Assembly: GCA_016745035.1 (NCBI GenBank)
Contig: JADGDE010000009.1
Location: 1-64,000 of the forward strand
Direction of reading: 5' to 3'
Length of the DNA stretch: 64,000 nucleotides
DNA from: Thiotrichales bacterium
GTDB taxonomy: Bacteria; Pseudomonadota; Gammaproteobacteria; Beggiatoales; Beggiatoaceae
Shown: piece after piece, positions 16,581 to 25,235 of the stretch
Layout of the letters: the number at the start of each line of letters is the position of its first letter
Numbering within the stretch: the first letter of the stretch is position 1
Made by a program: the position numbers and the translations under genes
Notes under the pieces: generated by a model
Databases searched by the model: none
Told to the model about the DNA's origin: nothing
Seen by the model: the letters and a program-made list of their open reading frames with translations, nothing else

Positions 16581-17168
16581 ATGGCAAAACCGAAAGCGAA
16601 AGCACAGAAAAATACCGGAGCCGTGCGTATTATTGCCGGACGTTGGCGTGGTCGAAAACTCCTTGTCAGTGATAGCCAAGGCTTGCGCCCCAGTCCTGCG
16701 CGCCTGCGAGAAACCCTATTTAATTGGCTTAGCCCCTATTTGGCTGGCAGCCATTGTTGGGATTTATTTGCTGGCAGTGGCGCGCTGGGTATCGAAGCTT
16801 ACTCAAGAGGTGCGGCAAGTGTGCAACTGGTAGAAAAAAATCAGGCAACGGCGCAGATTTTGGCACAACAAATCACCTTGCTAGGTGCTGAGGGCTTGCA
16901 TATCCAGCAGGGCGATGCACAACAATGGCTTGCAAAACAGCCACAAGCGGTGGATATTATTTTTTTAGACCCGCCTTTTGGACAAAACCTATTAGCGCCT
17001 GTGTGCCAAAGCATTGCCGAGCAAAACTTGATTAAACCCGGCGGTTGGATTTATACCGAAACCCCTAGCCACGAGCCAGAACCCAATGGCTTTTATCCTG
17101 GCAATTGGCAATTACACCGAGAAAAACAAGCCGGACAAGTGCGTGCGCAATTATTACGTGTCGATTAA
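16581..17168 (+). CDS. rsmD: 16S rRNA (guanine966-N2)-methyltransferase
   Basis: The start at 16581 gives 195 residues beginning MAKPKAKAQ, matching family length; an upstream in-frame extension to 16467 would overlap the divergent thioredoxin gene and is rejected. Motifs: RIIAGRWRGRKL near the N-terminus, LRPSPARLRETLFNWL, SAM-binding DLFAGSGALGIEA, and the N2-guanine methylase motif DPPF. It methylates G966 of 16S rRNA in the 30S subunit. The next gene starts directly after its stop. Confidence 0.93.
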   Translation: MAKPKAKAQKNTGAVRIIAGRWRGRKLLVSDSQGLRPSPARLRETLFNWLSPYLAGSHCWDLFAGSGALGIEAYSRGAASVQLVEKNQATAQILAQQITLLGAEGLHIQQGDAQQWLAKQPQAVDIIFLDPPFGQNLLAPVCQSIAEQNLIKPGGWIYTETPSHEPEPNGFYPGNWQLHREKQAGQVRAQLLRVD

Positions 17169-18371
17169 ATGACGCATTTTTATAAACCCCTGTTATTGTT
17201 ATTGCTTGCCCTCATGAGTTTTTGGGCTGCGAATTTATATGACCCGCACTTATTAGCTTATCGCCCTTATGAAGTGCGCAGTTTACTCACAGGTTTGCTT
17301 GTTTTAGCATTTTTTGCCAGCTTACAGCGACAAAAATACTGGCGTTATGCGCTTTTACTTGGGGTTTTGGGGCTTTACGCTTGGGTAGGGTTACAAGAAC
17401 AAGGTTTTCAACAACAAAAACACCAAGTTTTAACCGCAGCCCCCTTGCAACATCTAGCGATTCATCAGCGTTTTATCGTCGGTTTTACCGATGTTGAGCA
17501 AATTAAACAACTCGCCCGTCTTGGCATTGCCGGGGTATTTTTAACCCGGCGTAATATCGAAGGTAAAAGCCTTGCAGACATACGCACTTTATTGGATGAA
17601 TTACAGCAAATACGCCAGCGGGCGAGTCTTGCCCCCTTGTTCATTGCCACCGACCAAGAAGGCGGCGTGGTATCGCGTTTATCACCGCCTTTGCCCTTGC
17701 AAGCGCCTTTAAATGAATTAATGGCTTTGCCGCCTGCCGCTAGAGCCAAGACCGCTTTTGCTTACGGTACAAAGCAAGGGGCGGGATTAAAAGCTGTCGG
17801 TATTAATCTCAACTTTAGCCCGGTAGTGGACTTAAAACCGCAACAACCGCGTGATGCCTTGGATTTCCACACTCAAATTGACAGCCGCGCTCTTGCAGAT
17901 AACCCCGAAGATGTCTACAAGCTCGCCAAGCCTTATATTCAAGGCTTGGCACAACAAGGCGTTATTGCCACTTTGAAACATTTTCCCGGTTTAGGCAGCG
18001 TCAGTGCGGATACCCATCATTTTGCCGCCCACTTGGATCTCGCCCCTGAGATATTAATGCAAAGTGACTGGCGACCCTTTATGCGTTTAGGGCAAGAAAC
18101 TGACGCGTGGCTAATGCTCTCACATGTGATTTTGACGCAAGTGGATGCCAAACGCCCGGTTTCAACTTCGGCAAAAGGAGTCAAGTTATTAAGACAAAAA
18201 TTACAGTTTAAGGGCAAATTGATTACCGATGATTTAACCATGGGGGCGACCTATAATCGTGGTTTTTGTTTAAGCGTGAGCGAGGCTTATCAAAGTGGTA
18301 TTGATTATTTGTTGATCGCTTATGATGTCGAGAAATATTATTTAGCGATGGCTTGTGTAAGCGATGAATAA
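17169..18371 (+). CDS. Membrane-anchored GH3 beta-N-acetylhexosaminidase-like protein
   Basis: 400 residues. Residues 1-85 hold up to three hydrophobic helices; a glycoside hydrolase family 3 TIM-barrel domain follows (about 95-385). Motifs: ATDQEGGVVSRL, NFSPVVDL, KHFPG near residue 270, ADTHH (the Asp-His pair supplying acid/base in NagZ-type enzymes) and the nucleophile Asp in ITDDLTMGA. The loop reads KHFPGLG where NagZ usually has KHFPGHG. NagZ removes GlcNAc from muropeptides in the cytoplasm; a membrane anchor is unusual. It follows rsmD with no gap. Confidence 0.82.
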   Translation: MTHFYKPLLLLLLALMSFWAANLYDPHLLAYRPYEVRSLLTGLLVLAFFASLQRQKYWRYALLLGVLGLYAWVGLQEQGFQQQKHQVLTAAPLQHLAIHQRFIVGFTDVEQIKQLARLGIAGVFLTRRNIEGKSLADIRTLLDELQQIRQRASLAPLFIATDQEGGVVSRLSPPLPLQAPLNELMALPPAARAKTAFAYGTKQGAGLKAVGINLNFSPVVDLKPQQPRDALDFHTQIDSRALADNPEDVYKLAKPYIQGLAQQGVIATLKHFPGLGSVSADTHHFAAHLDLAPEILMQSDWRPFMRLGQETDAWLMLSHVILTQVDAKRPVSTSAKGVKLLRQKLQFKGKLITDDLTMGATYNRGFCLSVSEAYQSGIDYLLIAYDVEKYYLAMACVSDE

Positions 18372-18453
18372 TAGCGTCGGTTTATTTCTATAGCACCGTT
18401 ATGTTGCTCAAACATAGGCAAGATATATGGGTTTTAGCCATGCAAGAAAGACT

Positions 18454-18485
18454 GTGAAAGTATTCAATTGTTAGAATACTTTCAC
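18454..18485. terminator. Strong hairpin between convergent genes
   Basis: GTGAAAGTATTC (18454-18465) pairs perfectly with GAATACTTTCAC (18474-18485) around an 8-nt loop. It lies between the ends of the GH3 gene and the convergent znuA-like gene and probably terminates one or both. There is no clear T tract. Confidence 0.55.
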
Positions 18486-18495
18486 ACGCCTTTGA

Positions 18496-18513
18496 GCGGG
18501 ACTAAAGTCCCGC
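18496..18513. repeat. GCGGGACT/AGTCCCGC hairpin repeat
   Basis: Perfect 8-bp stem with AA centre, 8 bp from the znuA-like stop codon. Same family as 7003-7020, 15147-15164 and 45114-45131. Confidence 0.65.
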
Positions 18514-18521
18514 CGCCATCA

Positions 18522-19397
18522 TTAGCGCAATGCTCCAACCCAAGCATCAATTAAAGCAAAATACGCTTGTGCATCTGCACCCATCTCTGGCTCTAAAGGC
18601 AAAGCATGGCTAGGCCAGCCGAGTTTCTCGCTCAAGAAATCCGCTCCTTGTGGTGCTTGGAACTCGGTGCGTAAAATCACCCCGTTGTCCGTGGCTAATT
18701 TCGTCAGCAATTGTTTTAAGTGCGAGGCAGTCGGTGGAATACCGGGCAATGGCTCGATATAACCCAAAACTTTTACCCCTAAAAAGGCCAATAGATAATT
18801 ACCATCTTTGTGGTGTAACACGGCTGCTTGGCTGTTTTTCACTTGCTCACGCCAAGCAGGCACACGTTCTGCCACTTGAGCGGCAAAGGCATCTGCCCGT
18901 TGTTGGTAAGCTGTGGCATTGGCAGCGTCGAGTTTGCCTAAACGCTGCGCCAAGGCTTTGGCAATGCTTGCCATCCGCGCTGGGTCTAAGTTGACATGCG
19001 GATTACCCTCGGGGTGAACATCGCCTTGAGAGCGATCAGCCGTCGCTTCTGCGCCGATTAAGCTCACTTGCTCGGTGGCAACAAAATGCGCGGTTTGCCC
19101 GGCATTAATTGTCGGGTTGTGCGCGCCTTCTATGGCTTTTGGCAACCAGCCGATTTCTAAACCCGCACCCACAGCCAATAATAAATCGGCACTGCGTAAA
19201 TAACGCATCATGCTGGGCTTGGCTTGTAGATAATGGGTATCACGGTCTGGCGCTGCCAGCACTTTAACATTGACTTGTTCTGCGCCAACGGTACGCGCCA
19301 ACATGCCTAAAGATTCGGTGGTCGCCACCACTTTCAGCCCTTCTGCCCACAGGTTAAGGGAAGAGATACTGAGCATTAACAGAATTAAATATTTCAT
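18522..19397 (-). CDS. znuA: Zinc ABC transporter substrate-binding protein
   Basis: The ATG at 19397 follows AGGAG by 7 nt and starts a clear signal peptide (MKYLILLMLSISSLNLWAEG), giving about 291 residues. It belongs to the cluster A-I metal-binding family: VVATTESLGMLARTVG, DTHYLQAKP (metal His), GNPHVNLDP (metal His), LHHKDGNYL (metal His) and a distal acidic ligand in LPLEPEMG. It delivers Zn (Mn is the alternative) to the inner-membrane permease. The His-rich loop of enteric ZnuA is short here. It is the last gene of a minus-strand metal locus, directly after a His-rich outer-membrane barrel. Confidence 0.85.
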   Translation of the reverse strand: MKYLILLMLSISSLNLWAEGLKVVATTESLGMLARTVGAEQVNVKVLAAPDRDTHYLQAKPSMMRYLRSADLLLAVGAGLEIGWLPKAIEGAHNPTINAGQTAHFVATEQVSLIGAEATADRSQGDVHPEGNPHVNLDPARMASIAKALAQRLGKLDAANATAYQQRADAFAAQVAERVPAWREQVKNSQAAVLHHKDGNYLLAFLGVKVLGYIEPLPGIPPTASHLKQLLTKLATDNGVILRTEFQAPQGADFLSEKLGWPSHALPLEPEMGADAQAYFALIDAWVGALR

Positions 19398-19407
19398 CAT
19401 CAAACTC

Positions 19408-20877
19408 CTAGAAACTGTGTGCGCCATGCTCGCCAAAACTCAACTGGTATTGCAGCCAGAATTGGTTCGCGGTTTCGGTTTCGCCACCGATGCTGTAATT
19501 GCCTCGGGTAAATTGCGCCCGTAATAAGGAAAATTCGGTCGGACGGAAGCTTAAGCCCGCTGTCCAACGGTCGGAACTGTCCCACTCATCCAATAGCTGA
19601 CCATTGCCTTCTTTTTTGTTAATCAAGCCAGTGGCATCATAACGCAAACCCACTTCCCAGCGTGGGGCAAAACCATAGCTGGCTTGCAAATAAAGCCCAT
19701 CTTGAGTAAAGCGACGGTCTTGCCCAACAGCGGCGGCTTTAGAGCCGTGATAGACCACGTCTAAGTCTTTAACTTGATAGAGGTATTCCGCTTGCAGACG
19801 AAAATCGCCTTTGCCATAGGCAGCGGGGTTGTCGTATTTATACACCCAGTCTGTGCCCAAGAGCCAAGAGTTACCTTCTAAGGCATGGCTTTGGTCGCCC
19901 GCATCGTCTTCATCATCACCGTGGAATTCTTGGATTTGATTGGAATAGACGTAGAACAAGCCGCCTTGTAAAGCGTGGTTATGTCCTAATTCGGGTGAGA
20001 ATTTGGCAAAGGCTGTCCACATACGTGGACCAGATTTTTTCTCTTCCAAAGGCAATTCGTACTCTTCGTCCTCAAAGTCATAATGGTGTTCATCAACCAA
20101 GCTGTTCATTTTTTCATTACGACCTTGGAAGGCTTCGATACCTAAACGGGTGTAAACCGGCCATTCGGGCAACCAAGAGAGTTGCAAACCCAAATCGCCC
20201 AAGCCATGCCCGCCGAGCAAGCTGTTATAGGCTAAATTTTGATTGCTAAAGTCCCATTGATGCGGGTGTTGTTTGTTCACATAGCCAATGTCAGAGAAGA
20301 ATTTACCGCCTTTGACTTGTAAGCCTGCGGGCAAGCCACGGCTAAGGAAATAGGCTTCTTCCACTTCAACACTGTCTTCAGTAAAGACCAGTTGTGTGAA
20401 AGCATCAAAATACGGATCGACTGAGGCAGATAAGACCATTTCAACCGAATGCAGGTTAAAGCCTTGATCTAAACCACCATGAGCATGGGCGTGTTCATCT
20501 TCATCTTCATGGCCTTCTTCCTCGTGCCCATGATTATGGGCATTGTGTATGCCGTCTAGCTCTTCGAGCATTTCAGGCACGCCACCTTTTTTATTGTCAT
20601 GGTAGTAAGAGCCATCAAGAATCACGGAAATTTTCGGATTAAAGTTGCTCGCGCGGCTTTTGGCTGGCGCAGCAGCTACGGGCGCAGCGGGTGCAACAAC
20701 CGCTGCTTTGTCTTGCTGCATTTGTGTGAGCTGTTGCTCTAAAGCTTGAATACGGTTTTCGTAGTCGCTTTTGAGCTGTTGGATTTGCTGCTGTATGTTA
20801 TCCATATCAGTCGCAGCAACAAAAACGGGGCTAAGCCCCAAGGCGAGTGTTATCGCCAGAGGTAAAGTTTTTTTCAT
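19408..20877 (-). CDS. His-rich outer-membrane beta-barrel protein of the zinc locus
   Basis: 489 residues: signal peptide (about 1-21), a coiled coil (about 24-58), an Ala/Pro linker, then a beta-barrel of alternating hydrophobic/aromatic strands ending in a C-terminal aromatic residue (SF), as outer-membrane proteins do. Around residues 110-140 there is a His/Asp/Glu-rich segment with clustered His residues (HNHGHEEE, HAHAHGG), and further acidic loops (DEDEHA, GDDEDDAGD). This suggests a porin that concentrates metal at the outer membrane. It sits between znuB and znuA on the same strand. It is not a TonB-dependent receptor: there is no plug domain. Confidence 0.75.
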   Translation of the reverse strand: MKKTLPLAITLALGLSPVFVAATDMDNIQQQIQQLKSDYENRIQALEQQLTQMQQDKAAVVAPAAPVAAAPAKSRASNFNPKISVILDGSYYHDNKKGGVPEMLEELDGIHNAHNHGHEEEGHEDEDEHAHAHGGLDQGFNLHSVEMVLSASVDPYFDAFTQLVFTEDSVEVEEAYFLSRGLPAGLQVKGGKFFSDIGYVNKQHPHQWDFSNQNLAYNSLLGGHGLGDLGLQLSWLPEWPVYTRLGIEAFQGRNEKMNSLVDEHHYDFEDEEYELPLEEKKSGPRMWTAFAKFSPELGHNHALQGGLFYVYSNQIQEFHGDDEDDAGDQSHALEGNSWLLGTDWVYKYDNPAAYGKGDFRLQAEYLYQVKDLDVVYHGSKAAAVGQDRRFTQDGLYLQASYGFAPRWEVGLRYDATGLINKKEGNGQLLDEWDSSDRWTAGLSFRPTEFSLLRAQFTRGNYSIGGETETANQFWLQYQLSFGEHGAHSF

Positions 20878-20910
20878 TGGTTTTCTCTATGTGTTTAAAG
20901 TTCACGGCAA

Positions 20911-20941
20911 GGGATAACACCGCTTCAAGCGGTGTTATCCC
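20911..20941. repeat. Hairpin GGGATAACACCGCT / AGCGGTGTTATCCC
   Basis: A perfect 14-bp stem with a 3-nt loop lies between the small exported protein gene and the barrel gene. A related hairpin with the same outer sequence occurs at 41578-41608 between the two restriction-modification genes. It could attenuate transcription inside the operon. Confidence 0.65.
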
Positions 20942-20950
20942 TCATGTTAT

Positions 20951-21226
20951 TTAAACCCATAGAGCAGGTGGGGCACGGGCAGCAAAAGCCGTGTGTAAAC
21001 GCGGAATGAGACCGCTAACACGAGAACAGAAAAAACAGCTAAATTTAAATGTGTGACTGGGAAAAACAAAGCCCGTGGTCAGGGCTTTTGCCAAACGCTC
21101 AGCGGCAACATACAGCTGGCAAGCCTCATCTTGGACATGAAAATGGTGCTCAATGCCATGCCACAAAGCCGCTGTTTGTAGCGCCAATAAGCTGCTGAGT
21201 AAGACCAGTATCGCCAAGGGTCTCAT
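20951..21226 (-). CDS. Small exported His-motif protein coupled to znuB
   Basis: The ATG at 21226 overlaps the znuB stop (ATGA), giving 91 residues with a signal-type N-terminus (RPLAILVLLSSLLALQTAA) and then LWHGIEHHFH. A pair of Cys (SCFFC) and the ending ARAPPAL follow. The protein at 22669-22977 shares the same plan: LWHGLDHPFH and IRAPPVL. The family resembles short DUF2946-like exported proteins but I cannot assign it firmly. Position and His content suggest periplasmic zinc handling (inference). Confidence 0.65.
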   Translation of the reverse strand: MRPLAILVLLSSLLALQTAALWHGIEHHFHVQDEACQLYVAAERLAKALTTGFVFPSHTFKFSCFFCSRVSGLIPRLHTAFAARAPPALWV

Positions 21227-22023
21227 CGCTTGACCTTTAATAGCGCTTGCCCGAGCCACAACACCGCAGCCAAAGACAAACAACAAGCGACCAAGACTGG
21301 ACCAAAGGGTTGATCCCACCACAGCGCCAAACTAAAGGCGCTTAAATACGCCAACAGCCCAAAAGCCAAAGCCCACACCAAAGTCCAACGCCAGCTTTGG
21401 GCAAACACAAAGGCCACCCATGCGGGGATAAAAACCAAGGCAAAAGCCGCCATTAAGCCAATGCTGGCGGTGGCAAGGGCTAAGGCACTGGCGGCTAATA
21501 AATCAAAACTTAAATGATAACGCCATTCTGGCAAACCATTGGCGCGGTAATAATCAGGGAAAAAACGGGCGCGTAATAAACGCGGTGACAGCCAAGGCAA
21601 TAAGCCTAAGGTCAATAAAAACAGCCCTATGGCTGTCCAAAGGTGGCTCGTGCCGGTGAAATACAATTGCCCATCGGTCACGGCATGGGCGAGTTCATCC
21701 CCATGCGGGGAGTTAGCAGAAATTAATAAGGCCAGAGACCAGCCCAATAAAATCATCACCGCATAGGCATCATTGCCCAAGCCTTTGCGCAAGTTTTTAA
21801 CCCCAGCACCCAAGACAGCGCCCAAGGCAGAACCTGCTAATAAAGGCAATCCCAAAGCTGCGCCACTGAGTGCGCCCGCCCCTGCCAATTGTGCCAGACC
21901 TAACGCTGCTAGCCATTCTTCGCGCAGGCGCAAATAAACCCCAATTAAAGGTAATAACAAGGCTAATAATAGCCCCGTAAACAAGGGTAAGCGAAATAAA
22001 GGATCAAATAAGATTTCAAGCAT
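21223..22023 (-). CDS. znuB: Zinc ABC transporter permease
   Basis: 266 residues with about eight hydrophobic helices; member of the ABC-3 family of metal permeases (ZnuB/TroC type). The N-terminal FDPLFRLPLFTGLLLALLLPLIGVYLRLREEWLAALGLAQLAGAG region is family-typical, with the LAQL segment near the ATPase-contact loop (only short parts quoted as landmarks: LFTGLL, LRLREEW, LAQLAGAG). Starts 8 bp inside znuC and its stop overlaps the next small gene, so translation of the three is coupled. Confidence 0.85.
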   Translation of the reverse strand: MLEILFDPLFRLPLFTGLLLALLLPLIGVYLRLREEWLAALGLAQLAGAGALSGAALGLPLLAGSALGAVLGAGVKNLRKGLGNDAYAVMILLGWSLALLISANSPHGDELAHAVTDGQLYFTGTSHLWTAIGLFLLTLGLLPWLSPRLLRARFFPDYYRANGLPEWRYHLSFDLLAASALALATASIGLMAAFALVFIPAWVAFVFAQSWRWTLVWALAFGLLAYLSAFSLALWWDQPFGPVLVACCLSLAAVLWLGQALLKVKR

Positions 22024-22588
22024 TTTTGCTTACCTCGACAACCTGACTACAAACCTTGTCGATGAAATTTTGTTCATGGCTAACCAGTAATACTGCTTGA
22101 TTAGGCGCAAGGTGCTTTAAACTATCAGCTAAACTGTCAATGCCTTCGGGGTCTAAGTTATTGGTTGGTTCATCCAATAAAATCACATCCGCACCACTGC
22201 CCATACATGCCCAAGTTTGCAAAAATTGCAGTTGTCCACCGCTGAGTTTATCTAAACGCTGATCTAAAAAAGGTTTAAGACGCGCAGGCAAAGGCAATTT
22301 ATCGGCGGCGCAGAGTTGTAATAATTCTCGCCCTTGGATCGGCATTTCTTTCAAACGCACCGGGCGCTGGCGCTGATGGCTGAGTTCTATGCCTGGGGCT
22401 TTATGTAATTGACCACTAAAAATACGCGCTGTACCGGTAATGGCAGCGATGAGGCTAGATTTACCCGATCCATTAGGTCCCAGTAAACCCAAGACTTCAC
22501 CTGCATGTAATTGAAACGAAATCGGCGCAGTAATGGGTTTTTGATAACCCACCACCAATTGTTGCGCAGCTAACAGGGCTGAGGACAT
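22016..22588 (-). CDS. znuC: Zinc ABC transporter ATP-binding protein, short form
   Basis: 190 residues, shorter than the usual 220-250. All ATPase motifs are present: Walker A GPNGSGKSS, Q-loop region, signature LSGGQLQ, Walker B VILLDEPTNNLD, and the switch His in VSHEQ. The missing part is C-terminal to the switch, where ZnuC proteins have a regulatory extension. Powers the ZnuB permease at the inner membrane. First of the tightly coupled znuC-znuB-small protein set. Confidence 0.85.
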   Translation of the reverse strand: MSSALLAAQQLVVGYQKPITAPISFQLHAGEVLGLLGPNGSGKSSLIAAITGTARIFSGQLHKAPGIELSHQRQRPVRLKEMPIQGRELLQLCAADKLPLPARLKPFLDQRLDKLSGGQLQFLQTWACMGSGADVILLDEPTNNLDPEGIDSLADSLKHLAPNQAVLLVSHEQNFIDKVCSQVVEVSKNA

Positions 22589-22668
22589 CAGGACACCCGT
22601 GTTGTAATAAAAATAGACAGCCGATAAGACATAAAAATGCGCCTAGCATCGGTATAAAAGAGGGAGAT

Positions 22669-22977
22669 TTATAGCAGTACAGGTGGGGCGCGGATAAGGG
22701 CGTAATCTTGATTATGATGCCCAAGTGTTGGCTTGAAAACGGGGGCTTTGGATGCACCCGCGTGGACTTGTGGCAGTGTGATAGGCGCTGAAATAAAACC
22801 TTGTTCGGTTTTTTCTAGGGCCGTGTAGCTTAGACAATCACTGCTGTGGGGGTGAAAAGGGTGATCTAGCCCGTGCCACAAGCTCACAGATTGAGCCGCC
22901 AAGAGACTGAAGCTGAGTAATAAACTCAGTAGTCTTAGCTTGGTGCTGTGCTGGTTTGTGGCAGGGTTAAATATCAT
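22669..22977 (-). CDS. Small exported His-motif protein (paralogue plan of 20951-21226)
   Basis: 102 residues with a hydrophobic signal-like segment (LLSLLLSFSLLAAQSVS) followed by LWHGLDHPFHPHSSDC, then a variable middle and a C-terminal IRAPPVLL. The LWHG(I/L)(E/D)HxFH and RAPPxL features are shared with the small protein after znuB, so the two bracket znuC-znuB. It starts only 6 bp after the amt stop codon with no evident ribosome site, so it may be read from the amt transcript or start slightly later. Function unknown; periplasmic metal binding is a guess. Confidence 0.6.
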   Translation of the reverse strand: MIFNPATNQHSTKLRLLSLLLSFSLLAAQSVSLWHGLDHPFHPHSSDCLSYTALEKTEQGFISAPITLPQVHAGASKAPVFKPTLGHHNQDYALIRAPPVLL

Positions 22978-22983
22978 CGGGAT

Positions 22984-24288
22984 TTAATGTATATCGTAGC
23001 CACGTTCTTCATGCAGAACAATGTCTAAGCCTTCGATTTCTTCTTCTTTACTGACCCGTAAACCGATGCTTAAATCAATCAGTTTTAATAACACATAGGT
23101 CAATATTGCTGTATACACCAAGGTGGAGGCAATGCCGATGGTTTGGACGGTCAGTTGCTCACTCATGCTGGTGATGTTTTCGGCAAAGCCCTGTCCGCTA
23201 AAGACACCCAATTCAGTCGAGGCAAAAATACCAACGAGAAATGTGCCTAAAATACCGCCAACGCCATGCACGGGGAAAACATCCAAAGAATCATCAATTT
23301 TTAACACCCGTTTAATAAACAAGGTCGCGTTAAAGCAAACAAAACCAGCGCTTAAGCCAATGATTAGCGCGCCAGCGGGACCAACAAATCCCGAGGCAGG
23401 AGTAATCGTCCCTAAGCCTGCGACCATGCCGGTGACAATACCGAGCATACTGGGTTTGCCGTATTTGATCCATTCTAATGCCATCCAAGTAACCGCGCCG
23501 GTGGCGGCGGAAATATGGGTGACCATCATTGCCATACTGGCATCGCCATTAGCGGCTAAGGCACTGCCGCCATTAAAGCCAAACCAGCCGACCCAGAGCA
23601 TCCCCGAGCCAATCACGGTCATGGTCATATTATGCGGTGGCATGGCAGTGGTGGGAAAACCTCGACGCGGGCCTATCATGATAGCGGCAACCAAGGCGGC
23701 AACACCTGCGGTCACATGTACCACTGTACCGCCAGCAAAATCCAATAAACCCATTTGTTGTAGCCAACCGCCACCCCAAACCCAATGGGTGACAGGGGCA
23801 TAAACAACGATTAACCAAATAGATGAGAATATCAGCATTGCCGAGAATTTCATTCGCTCAGCAAAGGCACCGATAATCAAAGCCGGGGTAATAATGGCGA
23901 AGGTCAGTTGAAACAAGGAAAAAGTCGATTCGGGAATATCGCCACTTAAACCGGATTCGGTCATATCGGCCATAAAGAATTTGGAAACCCCGCCAATCCA
24001 AGCGTTACCGGTATCAAAGGCGAGACTATACACCCCGACTAGCCACAAAATTGAGGTGACACAAGCGATGGCAAAACATTGCATCAACACCGAGAGGACA
24101 TTTTTACTCCGTACCAAGCCGCCATAAAATAGTGCAAGCCCCGGTAAAGTCATAAATAAAACTAAAGCGGTAGCGGTCAATACCCAAGCGGTATTGCCAC
24201 TATTAAGCCCATCAGCCGCCCAAAGGTTAGGACTGACCAATGAGAGTGCAGCAAAGCCCAAATAAGTCATAGGGCGAGAAACTTCCAT
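22984..24288 (-). CDS. amt: Ammonium transporter
   Basis: 434 residues, a signal-like N-terminus followed by eleven membrane helices typical of Amt/MEP/Rh proteins. Landmarks: NTAWVLTATALVLFMT, PGLALFYGGLVRSKN, THWVWGGGWL, FAGGTVVHVTAG (first pore His), PHNM, and VHGVGGILGT (second pore His). AAGGAG lies 10 nt before the chosen ATG. No glnK gene adjoins it, which is unusual since amt is commonly paired with glnK. It imports ammonium across the inner membrane. Confidence 0.93.
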   Translation of the reverse strand: MEVSRPMTYLGFAALSLVSPNLWAADGLNSGNTAWVLTATALVLFMTLPGLALFYGGLVRSKNVLSVLMQCFAIACVTSILWLVGVYSLAFDTGNAWIGGVSKFFMADMTESGLSGDIPESTFSLFQLTFAIITPALIIGAFAERMKFSAMLIFSSIWLIVVYAPVTHWVWGGGWLQQMGLLDFAGGTVVHVTAGVAALVAAIMIGPRRGFPTTAMPPHNMTMTVIGSGMLWVGWFGFNGGSALAANGDASMAMMVTHISAATGAVTWMALEWIKYGKPSMLGIVTGMVAGLGTITPASGFVGPAGALIIGLSAGFVCFNATLFIKRVLKIDDSLDVFPVHGVGGILGTFLVGIFASTELGVFSGQGFAENITSMSEQLTVQTIGIASTLVYTAILTYVLLKLIDLSIGLRVSKEEEIEGLDIVLHEERGYDIH

Positions 24289-24374
24289 GATAAAAAAACT
24301 CCTTAGGTAAATAAAATCCCAAATTAATCTGCTGTATTTGCTTGCCTAATGATACCTTGCGCAACACCCTTACT

Positions 24375-24950
24375 CTAATCAGCCTGTTTGAGTTCTAGCC
24401 GATATGTTTTACTTTTAAGTCGCCATTGTTCGGAAAAATAGGCTACGGGACGTAAAGGCGCTGGCAATGCTTCAATATCTAATAATGTGTTCATTTCAAC
24501 CTGATATTGCTCATTATCTTCAATTAAACTCGCATCTAGTAGGGGAAAATCGCGTAATTCCCCCAACACCCGTAAGGCGGTTTCTAATTTGGCAAAATTT
24601 ATATGCGACTGGGTATTGAGATAGGTTAAAACATAACGCTGACTGAGTTTGTGATAATGCAGCGTGTAACGTTGTTCGAGCTTGGCAACATTTTTATTCC
24701 AAATATAATCACGTTTTTGATTGACGGAAATTCTTAATACCAAGGTAATGGCGACGGCGTTTGTCAGGGCTTCTTTGATTTCGTGGCTGAGTTGATAGTT
24801 TAAATCGGCATCTAAACGGTAGACGGTTTCGTCAAGGTGGGTTTTGGCATTGGCAATACTAAATACCGCGTTTGTCTCTCCCAGCACGGTTTGCCAGCAC
24901 AGCAATAAGCTGAGGTAGACCAAATGGGGAAGAAAGAAACGATAATTCAT
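24375..24950 (-). CDS. DUF4390-family exported protein
   Basis: The ATG at 24950 gives 191 residues with a signal-type start (NYRFFLPHLVYLSLLLCWQ, cleavage near GET). The mature part reads as one beta-rich domain with the family features LDADLNYQLSHEIKEALTNAV and a C-terminal YFSEQWRL. Proteins of this family are often next to rsmB and an NtrY-like kinase, which is not so here. Longer in-frame starts up to 25070 exist but would not give a signal peptide. Function unknown. Confidence 0.7.
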   Translation of the reverse strand: MNYRFFLPHLVYLSLLLCWQTVLGETNAVFSIANAKTHLDETVYRLDADLNYQLSHEIKEALTNAVAITLVLRISVNQKRDYIWNKNVAKLEQRYTLHYHKLSQRYVLTYLNTQSHINFAKLETALRVLGELRDFPLLDASLIEDNEQYQVEMNTLLDIEALPAPLRPVAYFSEQWRLKSKTYRLELKQAD

Positions 24951-25116
24951 GATAAATCGGATTGATGGTATGTCGTTGGGTGTTTTTTGTAGCACCATGC
25001 AAATGCAATGTGCATTGATTAATTTTTTCATTAAAAGCGGCAAAAATTCGCTCACCGAGCATTCTAGCATAAGCAGCTTTTAATATAATAATGTCACCTC
25101 AATCAATTTAACAGCG

Positions 25117-25179
25117 GATGTGACGCAAAGGCTTCTTTTTTGCCCAAAAAAGCAAAAAAACAGTTAAGTGCGTCACATC
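25117..25179. repeat. Interspersed palindromic element, short copy
   Basis: Perfect inverted ends GATGTGACGCA (25117-25127) and TGCGTCACATC (25169-25179) enclose a 41-bp centre that can fold through TTTTTTGC and GCAAAAAA. It is 63 bp, shorter than the 81-bp copies. A worn GGGAC-type hairpin (25209-25225) follows. Confidence 0.8.
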
Positions 25180-25235
25180 AGTTTAACAATTCAAAGGTCA
25201 AGTTTTAAACGGGACAAATGCCCCGCAAATAAACC

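Noticed and set aside
19408..20877. TonB-dependent receptor
   Set aside because: Length under 500 residues, no plug domain and no TonB box; the coiled coil plus barrel plan fits a porin-like protein better.
20878..22668. Zur operator in the znu locus
   Set aside because: No convincing match to the GTTATA-type Zur palindrome upstream of the barrel, znuC or the small proteins; a diverged site cannot be excluded.
23123..23803. 226-codon frame antisense to amt
   Set aside because: Fully inside amt and mirrors its helix-coding bias (Pro/Thr/Ala-rich); a shadow of the real gene.
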